A DNA stretch of 8,301 bases, from positions 1-8,301 of the forward strand of contig JAUVRF010000061.1 of NCBI GenBank assembly GCA_030597775.1, read 5' to 3'. Below are positions 1 through 5,244 of the stretch, piece by piece. Below the pieces are notes generated by a model that did not search any database, was not told the origin of the DNA, and was given only the letters and a program-made list of their open reading frames with translations. Positions within the stretch are counted from its first letter, which is position 1. The number at the start of each line of letters is the position of its first letter. The position numbers and the translations under genes are program-made. The stretch comes from Methanobacteriota archaeon. GTDB lineage: Archaea > Thermoplasmatota > DTKX01 > GCA-020343715.

Positions 1-1415
1 ACGAAGGAGGGGAGCTTGCGGGCGCCGATGTACTGGGAGATGTGCTGGACCGTCACTCCCTCCAGGTCGTAGTCCCGGCTCAGCGTCCTGAAGCATTCGG
101 CACACTCGGTCACGATGGTCTCCACCCCGGAGGCCCGGATGACCTCCGAGTTGCGTTCCCTCAGGCGGGCGAAGGTATCTGCATCCCCCTGCCACAGCGC
201 GTCGTGGCCGCAGCACAGATGAGGGATCCGGTATACATCGGCCCCGACGGCATCGAGGAGGACCAGGGCCGATTCCCTGTGGGACCTCCAGTCGTGGGAG
301 GTGCCGGTGAGGGGAAGCATGGCGCTGCAACCCGCGAAGTAACCCACCTTGCCCTTCCCCTCGCCCTCTTCGGGCATAAGGAGCTCCGCAGACCGCGCTG
401 ACCTGGTCGTCTGCCATGCCAGCAGGTCCCGACAGTGCTGGGGCCTGTGCTGGGGCTCGGCAACGACACCCTTCGACCGCATCATCAACGTGTGGTCGGA
501 GAAGGTTATGCCCTGGGGACACGCGGCGGAGCATCGGTCGCAGGCCAGACATGACCAGACGTGTGACTCGGTCTCGGAGTGTATGTAATGGACCAGGTTC
601 AGGCGGGGCTCGTTCCGCACGGGTCGGACCGGGCACACCCGGTCGCAGTTGCCGCATCCGTGGCACAGGTTCAGGCGCCATTCGTAGTCGTTGGTGTTGC
701 GGGCGGCCCGGAGCGACGTGTAGGTGAGGAGGCCCACACCGATGGGGATGAGGATCAGGGAGGCCCGCAACCAGGAGGCGGACACCCACTGGAAGGTGGT
801 CTCAACGACCTCGTGGATGGAGTAGACGGAGGCCATGAACACGTATGTGATGGCACCGGCGCCCAGGGCGGCCATCACGGGGTCGGCCATGGGGCGCTTG
901 GCGCGGCGTCCCTCCGAGAAGGTGATGGGGTACTTGCGAAAGCTCCGGGTCAGGTACGCCAGGACCTTGTCGATCCAGGGCACCATGAGCACGGCGACGA
1001 AGGTGCCGATGATGAGGATGATGCCAAGGAACTTGCCCGAGATGATGTCCACGCCGAACAGCGTCACATTGGGCGCGGCCTTGAGCAGGCCGAAGGCCCA
1101 CAGCAGGTACCAGTCGGGAAGCAACCTGTCGGGGGTGACGTCGGGATTGGCGGGGTCGCCCAGGGCGGGGGGGATCAGGGCCGAGAGGAGGCAGACGCCG
1201 GTCATCAGGTAGAAGAACAGGGCCAGGTCCCGAAGCGCCTCCTGGGGATACAGGGGAGAGCCTATCTTGGGGCGGGGCTCGCCCCTCCTCCTCCGCCGCG
1301 GCGCCAACTCCTCGTCCAGCAGGCGACGGACCCTGAGGTACTGGAGGATGAGGTCCCTCATCCTGGGGTCGCCACCCCCGCCCTTCCCGGTCCCGTTCCC
1401 CGTCGTTCGTCTCAC
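1..1415 (-). CDS. Cytochrome b C-terminal (subunit IV-type) / HdrD-like Fe-S oxidoreductase fusion, 3' end beyond window
   Basis: Reverse-strand translation is open for 471 codons from GTG at 1415 to base 1, with no stop. Residues 55-235 are a cytochrome b C-terminal domain: predicted helices at about 61-85, 123-149, 180-205 and 215-237, and the Qo-site motif PDWY at 100-103. Residues 251-299 are a two-cluster ferredoxin domain: C251/C254/C257/C261-P and C289/C292/C295/C299-P. Residues 356-471 contain a CCG domain with spacing C363-x37-C401 C402-x35-C438-x2-C441, the pattern that binds noncubane 4Fe-4S clusters in HdrB/HdrD. HdrD-type proteins carry two CCG domains, so a second probably lies past the edge. 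Four helices put the Fe-S part in the cytoplasm. The start is uncertain: GTG 1415 lies within its own GGAGGTGA Shine-Dalgarno-like site, and ATG at 1361 (residue 19) is the alternative. It is the last operon gene seen, 4 nt after the cytochrome b6 fusion. The Fe-S part could instead be of GlpC/LutA type; its substrate cannot be read from sequence. Confidence 0.9.
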   Translation of the reverse strand, partial: MRRTTGNGTGKGGGGDPRMRDLILQYLRVRRLLDEELAPRRRRRGEPRPKIGSPLYPQEALRDLALFFYLMTGVCLLSALIPPALGDPANPDVTPDRLLPDWYLLWAFGLLKAAPNVTLFGVDIISGKFLGIILIIGTFVAVLMVPWIDKVLAYLTRSFRKYPITFSEGRRAKRPMADPVMAALGAGAITYVFMASVYSIHEVVETTFQWVSASWLRASLILIPIGVGLLTYTSLRAARNTNDYEWRLNLCHGCGNCDRVCPVRPVRNEPRLNLVHYIHSETESHVWSCLACDRCSAACPQGITFSDHTLMMRSKGVVAEPQHRPQHCRDLLAWQTTRSARSAELLMPEEGEGKGKVGYFAGCSAMLPLTGTSHDWRSHRESALVLLDAVGADVYRIPHLCCGHDALWQGDADTFARLRERNSEVIRASGVETIVTECAECFRTLSRDYDLEGVTVQHISQYIGARKLPSF

Positions 1416-1419
1416 CTCC
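1412..1419 (-). promoter_or_regulatory. Strong Shine-Dalgarno-like GGAGGTGA at the b6/subunit IV junction
   Basis: It begins immediately after the TGA (1422-1420) of the cytochrome b6 fusion. No ATG follows at the usual 5-9 nt. The only nearby in-frame starts are a GTG lying inside the motif (1415) and an ATG 50 nt further on (1361). It may support coupled re-initiation of the subunit IV fusion, but the match may also be partly coincidental. Confidence 0.45.
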
Positions 1420-4041
1420 TCAGTGGGGTTCCGCCAGCCCCTGGATGTACACCGCCACCACGTGGACCACCAACAGCACCACGGTGATTATCGGCAGCAG
1501 CAGCACGTGGAAGAAGTACATGCGTGTCAACGTGGCCGTTCCCAGCGTGACGCCACCGAACACCAGTTCCGCGAACCAGTCCCCCGCCACCGGGACGGCC
1601 CTGCACATCTCCACCCCTATGGTCCCGGCCCAGTAGGAGAGCTGGTTCCAGGGCAGGAGGTAGCCGGAGCCCCCGTAGAAGATGGTGAGGCCCAGCAGGG
1701 ACACGCCCACGACCCAGTTCAGCTCCCGGGGGTTGCGGTAGGCCCCCGTGAAGTAGACCCTCAGCATGTGCAGGAAGACCGCTGCGATCATTATGTTGGC
1801 CGCCCAGTGGTGGATGGCCCGGAACATGTAACCGAAGGTCACGTCCTCCATGATACTCTCGATGCTGCCGTAGGCCTGGGAGGGATAGCCCTCGGCCGAG
1901 GGCACGTAGTAGAGGGACAGCACGAGACCCGTGATCCCCAGGATGATGAAGCAGAGGATGGCGATGCCGCCCAGGCAGTAGAACGGATACCAGTACCATA
2001 CGGTCTTCGAGCCGTAGCGCTCGGCATGGCTGTGGGGCATCTGTCTGTCGATGGAGTAGTAGAGGCGCCGGGCGTCGCCGAGGTACCGGGCCGTGCGGGT
2101 CCGCTCCTCGACCCAGGCGAACATCGTGAGGACCACCCTGCGCCAGCCGTAACGGACCTGGACCAGGGCGGCCAGGGCCACGACGGCGAATGCGGACACC
2201 AGGAGGGCCAGGTCCCACCAGGTCTCGATCCAGTTGTCCACGTAGAACACCGGTCTGTCCTGGGCGGGGTCCGGGGTGGCCACGTATCGCAGGGCGTAGG
2301 GTTCCAGGGCGGTGTTCCCCGCCCTGTCGCGGATGGACGAGTCGATGTTTATCGTGTAGACAGTCCCCACGTCCAGCCCCTCGAGGGTGACGACGAGGAC
2401 CCGGTCCGACCATGAGAAGGAGGTCTCGGCGATCGGGGACACCATGATGGCCTCCTCGACGCTGTCCCGGTCCATGGGTTCGCTCCACACGAGGCGCACG
2501 GAACCCCCTGGAATGACGTTGGAACCCGCCGGCGGCGTGGTGGCCTCCAGGTACGGCGGGATGCGGTCGGAGGAGCCGGCCGTGGTGAACGTGAGGAGGT
2601 AGGGCTCCTCCATGGGGTTGCCCCTGATGTCGGAGAGGGAGGTTCCCACGGTGAGGTTGTACACCGTACCCTCCTCCAGCGGGTGCTGGGGCGTGAGGGT
2701 GGCCGTCGCCCCCTCCCATGAGATCTCGGACCAGACGGCCGGCTCCCACGAGAGGGCTCCGGCCAGGGAGGAGGTGTTCACGTCCGGGGAGAAGGTGAGG
2801 ATGACGTTGGTGACCAGGGTGACGTCCACGGAGCCGTTCACGGGGTCGGTGCCCAGCACCCGGGGCGGCACCAGGTCCTTGATCGTGAGGAACGTGGAGT
2901 ATATGCTGGTGCCCATGGCGTTCCCGCCGAGGTCCTGGGCGCTTCCATCGATGTGCACGGTGTACAGCGTGTCGTAGTCCAGCAGCTCGTGCGGCGTGAA
3001 TATCAGGGTGTCCTCCTGCCAGGACAGGCCGCCGGCGGTGGGAGGGTCGATGGAGAAGGCCACCTCGACACTGGCCCTGTCCATGGGTTCGCTGAACGTG
3101 ATGCGAACGATGGCGTCCAGGGGCGCACGGGACGCGAGGATGCTCACCACGTACGGTGGGTACACGTCTATCCCGGAACCCGTTACGAAGTGGACCTCCA
3201 TGGGTTCTTGGAGGTGGATGCCGTCCATGTCCCGGACCGAGGTGTCCAGGGTGAAGGTGTAGGCCGTGCCCTCCTCCAAGAACCCGTCCATGTTGTACCT
3301 TGCCACCTCGCCCTGCCAGGTGAAGGAGCCTGGGGCGAAGGGCGTGAGGTTGAAGGCCGCCTCGACGGAGGGCCGGTCCATCTCCTTGTTGAACACCAGG
3401 ACGATCGGGGTGTTGACGTAGACGTCCACGCTTCCGTTGCGTGGCGAGGTATCCTCCACCACCGGGGGCGGGACAACGTGGAACCACAGACCATCCGGGT
3501 GGTCCCTGGAGAGGGGATTCTCGTTGAACTCGTCGACCCCGCACTGCATCCTCGCGTACAGGGGGTAATCACCTGGCACCGACGGGGCCCGCAGCCTCCA
3601 CAGGTACTGGGAGCTGGTGTCCCCCGAGATCCCCACGGCCGGCAGCTTGGCATAGTTGAAGCCGGGGCTCCGGCCGGTCGGGTCCTCCTCGATCGTCCAG
3701 CCCCACATCTGGGGAAGGGATATGCTGGGATCGAAGTTGTCGCTGAGGAGCGACATCCCGATGGGGTCCTCCATCCTCTGCGCGGCCCCGGTCACGTTGA
3801 CGAGGACAAGGATGTCGCTCTGGTTGGTGTGGACCGTGAGCCTATCGGTGAACATGGTCAGGTTGGCCCGGGAGGTGTTGGAGCCCACGATGCCGTGGCA
3901 CCCCTCGGTGTTGCCGCAGAGGGTGTGGTTCTGGTCCGGCGCTCCCCCTGGAATGCCCAGGACGGGTACGAGCACCGCTCCCAGGGCGACGATGACGAGG
4001 AGGACTGCCAGCCCCGCCCGCGCCCTGCTACCCCGCATCAT
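1420..4041 (-). CDS. Exported Ig-like stack fused to cytochrome b6-type N-terminal domain (873 aa)
   Basis: Likely the b-heme subunit of a Rieske/cytochrome b quinol-oxidising complex. Residues 11-29 are a signal peptide or anchor. Residues 31-192 form a beta-rich domain with a C42-x5-C48-H49 motif. Four SbsA-type Ig-like (Big_5) domains follow at about 193-288, 293-386, 390-488 and 493-588, with repeated MDR-x-SVE and GT-x-YT signatures. A helix at 609-629 leads to a basic segment and then a b6-type domain (640-873) with helices at about 682-712, 736-760, 775-800 and 840-866. Heme ligands are H744/H758 (x13) and H845/H860 (x14, the b6f spacing). C689 in FYCLGG aligns with b6 Cys35, the heme c_n attachment residue. 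ATG 4041 overlaps the Rieske stop as ATGA, with GGAGG 4 nt upstream; a second ATG follows directly. No stop lies between the Ig and b6 parts, so this is a true fusion unless translation also starts inside, for example at M640. The domain order is unlike standard PetB. Confidence 0.93.
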   Translation of the reverse strand: MMRGSRARAGLAVLLVIVALGAVLVPVLGIPGGAPDQNHTLCGNTEGCHGIVGSNTSRANLTMFTDRLTVHTNQSDILVLVNVTGAAQRMEDPIGMSLLSDNFDPSISLPQMWGWTIEEDPTGRSPGFNYAKLPAVGISGDTSSQYLWRLRAPSVPGDYPLYARMQCGVDEFNENPLSRDHPDGLWFHVVPPPVVEDTSPRNGSVDVYVNTPIVLVFNKEMDRPSVEAAFNLTPFAPGSFTWQGEVARYNMDGFLEEGTAYTFTLDTSVRDMDGIHLQEPMEVHFVTGSGIDVYPPYVVSILASRAPLDAIVRITFSEPMDRASVEVAFSIDPPTAGGLSWQEDTLIFTPHELLDYDTLYTVHIDGSAQDLGGNAMGTSIYSTFLTIKDLVPPRVLGTDPVNGSVDVTLVTNVILTFSPDVNTSSLAGALSWEPAVWSEISWEGATATLTPQHPLEEGTVYNLTVGTSLSDIRGNPMEEPYLLTFTTAGSSDRIPPYLEATTPPAGSNVIPGGSVRLVWSEPMDRDSVEEAIMVSPIAETSFSWSDRVLVVTLEGLDVGTVYTINIDSSIRDRAGNTALEPYALRYVATPDPAQDRPVFYVDNWIETWWDLALLVSAFAVVALAALVQVRYGWRRVVLTMFAWVEERTRTARYLGDARRLYYSIDRQMPHSHAERYGSKTVWYWYPFYCLGGIAILCFIILGITGLVLSLYYVPSAEGYPSQAYGSIESIMEDVTFGYMFRAIHHWAANIMIAAVFLHMLRVYFTGAYRNPRELNWVVGVSLLGLTIFYGGSGYLLPWNQLSYWAGTIGVEMCRAVPVAGDWFAELVFGGVTLGTATLTRMYFFHVLLLPIITVVLLVVHVVAVYIQGLAEPH

Positions 4042-4631
4042 ACAGCCTCCACCCTTCCTTCTATCACCCTGAGGGGGACCTTCGGGAGCGGTTGGGGGGG
4101 CGGGCCGTAGATGACCTTGGCGCCATTGAACGGGTCGAACGCTCCCTGGTGACACGGACAATAGATGACGCCATCCGGGTAGGGTCCGATGGGCGTGACA
4201 CCCTCTGTGAAGTACACCTGGCAGCCCAGGTGGGTGCACTTGCTGACGAAGGAGACGAACCCCAGGTCGGTGCCCACCCGGTCCACCAGCTGCCCCGGTT
4301 CGAAACGGAGGAGGATCGCCTTGGTGCCCTTGACGAAGACCTTGGCGCTCTGGCCCACGGGGAACTCCGAGGCCACCACCTCCGTGCCGTGAAGATCGGC
4401 GTACCAGGGGCTCTGCCCCTCCGGCACGTGATACACGAAGGTCCTCTGGGATGACTCGTCCGAGGTGCCGCCCTTGGTGGTCAAGGAACGGAGGAGGGAA
4501 CCGCCGAAGGCCCCGATCCAGGCAATGCCAGCGACCACCGCCCCCGCCTTGACGCAGGTGCGACGGTCCATGGTCGATGGAGGGTCCTCCTCCACTACGT
4601 ACCTGTCCCGTTCCTCGCCCCCGTTGGTCAT
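4038..4631 (-). CDS. Rieske 2Fe-2S protein of a cytochrome b complex (197 aa)
   Basis: The membrane-anchored iron-sulfur subunit that takes the first electron from quinol at the Qo site of cytochrome b. The two cluster-binding boxes are intact: C132-T-H134-L-G-C137 and C158-P-C160-H161, separated by 20 residues; C137 and C160 would form the usual stabilising disulfide. The second box continues QG rather than the common GS. A C-terminal GPPPQPLP segment at 177-184 matches the Pro loop and the conserved end of bc/b6f Rieske proteins. The N-terminus has a twin-arginine-type motif (DRRTCVKAG, 22-30) before a hydrophobic helix at about 30-47, consistent with Tat export retained as an anchor. ATG 4631 is chosen because it follows the upstream gene by 17 nt, though its Shine-Dalgarno sequence is weak; M21 at 4571 just before the RR is the alternative. 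The stop overlaps the start of the cytochrome b6 fusion, implying translational coupling and complex assembly. Confidence 0.95.
   Translation of the reverse strand: MTNGGEERDRYVVEEDPPSTMDRRTCVKAGAVVAGIAWIGAFGGSLLRSLTTKGGTSDESSQRTFVYHVPEGQSPWYADLHGTEVVASEFPVGQSAKVFVKGTKAILLRFEPGQLVDRVGTDLGFVSFVSKCTHLGCQVYFTEGVTPIGPYPDGVIYCPCHQGAFDPFNGAKVIYGPPPQPLPKVPLRVIEGRVEAV
4046..4050 (-). promoter_or_regulatory. Ribosome binding site GGAGG for the Ig-cytochrome b6 fusion
   Basis: GGAGG on the minus strand lies 4 nt before ATG 4041 and 7 nt before the adjacent in-frame ATG 4038. It is inside the last codons of the Rieske gene. The spacing slightly favours the second ATG, a difference of one residue. Confidence 0.6.
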
Positions 4632-4648
4632 GTTCCCATTCCACCCCG

Positions 4649-5020
4649 TCAATCCTGCCTCGGGACCACCTTGTCCCTCCTGCGCTTGACGATCAGCTTG
4701 TCCGCCGTGTATCCCATGCGATAGACATCGGTGATGACCCCCAGCACCAGGAACATCCCCGCCAGTATGAGGGCCAGGGGTCTCTGGGACCATCCGTCGA
4801 GGAGCCCCCATAAGAACATGGAGGCGAACACCACCTCCAAGAGGACCAGGGACATGAAGACGAAGGAGAGTGCGCCGCTCGGTCTGGCCGCCTCCCTCCT
4901 CACCATGGTGCCCATCGGGGGAGAGGATGGGGTGACCTCCTTTGCCTCGATGGCCGCCTCGGCCTCCTCGAGGGTGAGATCCCCCCGTTGGAGCCTCCGC
5001 AGGATGTCCCGCAAGTTCAC
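4649..5020 (-). CDS. Small two-helix membrane protein with SHOCT/YvlB-like N-terminal motif (123 aa)
   Basis: Function not recognised. Residues 3-25 (LRDILRRLQRGDLTLEEAEAAI) match the short helical 'ILxxLxxGxITxEEA' pattern found at the ends of SHOCT and YvlB/LiaX-type proteins, often linked to oligomerisation or protein contact. Two hydrophobic segments at about 51-74 and 81-100 are separated by a short loop, so both ends should face the same side, probably the cytoplasm, with a basic C-terminal tail (KRRRDK, 112-117). It is first in the Rieske/cytochrome b operon and could be an accessory or assembly subunit, but that is inferred from position only. The start is GTG 5020. No good Shine-Dalgarno sequence is seen; in-frame TTG 5014 is an alternative, and the frame is closed upstream by TAG at 5065-5063. 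Confidence 0.8.
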   Translation of the reverse strand: MNLRDILRRLQRGDLTLEEAEAAIEAKEVTPSSPPMGTMVRREAARPSGALSFVFMSLVLLEVVFASMFLWGLLDGWSQRPLALILAGMFLVLGVITDVYRMGYTADKLIVKRRRDKVVPRQD

Positions 5021-5102
5021 ACCGTCCCATCGGTCCGTCGGAGAGCTGGCAGAGCTCCCGAACTAGGCCATGCTAGGGGCTGCCAGTAGATGGGTCCCAG
5101 CC

Positions 5103-5117
5103 CTTAAATGAGTTTCG
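5103..5117 (-). promoter_or_regulatory. BRE/TATA promoter for the cytochrome b operon
   Basis: On the minus strand CGAAACT (5117-5111) fits the archaeal BRE consensus cRnAAnt. It is followed by CATTTAAG (5110-5103), a TATA-like element. Initiation about 25 nt downstream would fall near 5080, leaving a leader of roughly 60 nt before GTG 5020. This is inferred from consensus only. Confidence 0.5.
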
Positions 5118-5118
5118 C

Positions 5119-5128
5119 GGTCCGGACC
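5119..5128. repeat. Perfect 10-bp palindrome, possible operator
   Basis: GGTCCGGACC is self-complementary over all 10 bases and sits one base upstream of the minus-strand BRE, where archaeal activators often bind. In GC-rich DNA a 10-bp palindrome in 224 bases is not rare, so position is the main argument. Confidence 0.25.
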
Positions 5129-5212
5129 TGAACGGGACCCGTCGTGGGAGGCCTTGGAGGTGCCCTCGAGGACCGCCAGACACTTCTCGCGTTTTGTAAT
5201 CATCTCGCCAGG

Positions 5213-5220
5213 CTTTTATA
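5213..5220 (+). promoter_or_regulatory. TATA box for the CARDB surface protein gene
   Basis: CTTTTATA is the clearest AT-rich block in the region. Its centre lies about 28 nt before ATG 5245, so initiation at the usual distance would place the transcript start at or within a few bases of the start codon. No Shine-Dalgarno sequence precedes the ATG, consistent with a leaderless archaeal mRNA. Confidence 0.65.
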
Positions 5221-5244
5221 CTGGCCATCTCATGAACTCGACCG

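Larger units (their letters stand above)
5021..5244. other. Divergent intergenic region between the cytochrome b operon and the surface protein gene
   Basis: No gene is supported in these 224 bases. They hold outward-facing archaeal promoter elements for both strands, a perfect 10-bp palindrome GGTCCGGACC at 5119-5128 one base upstream of the minus-strand BRE, and a small inverted repeat (GAGCT at 5043-5047, AGCTC at 5053-5057) in the presumed operon leader. The stretch 5189-5220 is more AT-rich than the rest of the window. Confidence 0.6.

Noticed and set aside
579..2415. Long plus-strand open frames across the cytochrome b region.
   Set aside because: Their translations are low-complexity (Gly/Asp/His/Gln-rich) with no domain, and the minus strand carries clear heme-ligand, PDWY and cysteine motifs. 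These are GC-rich shadow frames.
2278..3465. The four Ig-like domains as a recent tandem DNA duplication.
   Set aside because: The repeats share protein motifs but differ widely in nucleotide sequence, so they are ancient domain repeats rather than a recent DNA repeat.
2953..4110. A 385-codon plus-strand frame opposite the Ig stack.
   Set aside because: Its translation has no recognisable family and is antisense to four clear Big_5 repeats, so it is a shadow frame.
5043..5057. Small hairpin GAGCT-5 nt-AGCTC in the operon leader as a regulatory RNA element or riboswitch.
   Set aside because: The stem has only five base pairs, with no conserved flanking elements that I can recognise.
5060..5071. 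ATG-GCC-TAG upstream of and in frame with the GTG start at 5020, suggesting an N-terminal extension with TAG read through, for example as pyrrolysine.
   Set aside because: The intervening codons show no domain continuity, no pyrrolysine machinery is visible, and an ATG with a nearby stop is expected by chance. GTG 5020 explains the gene.
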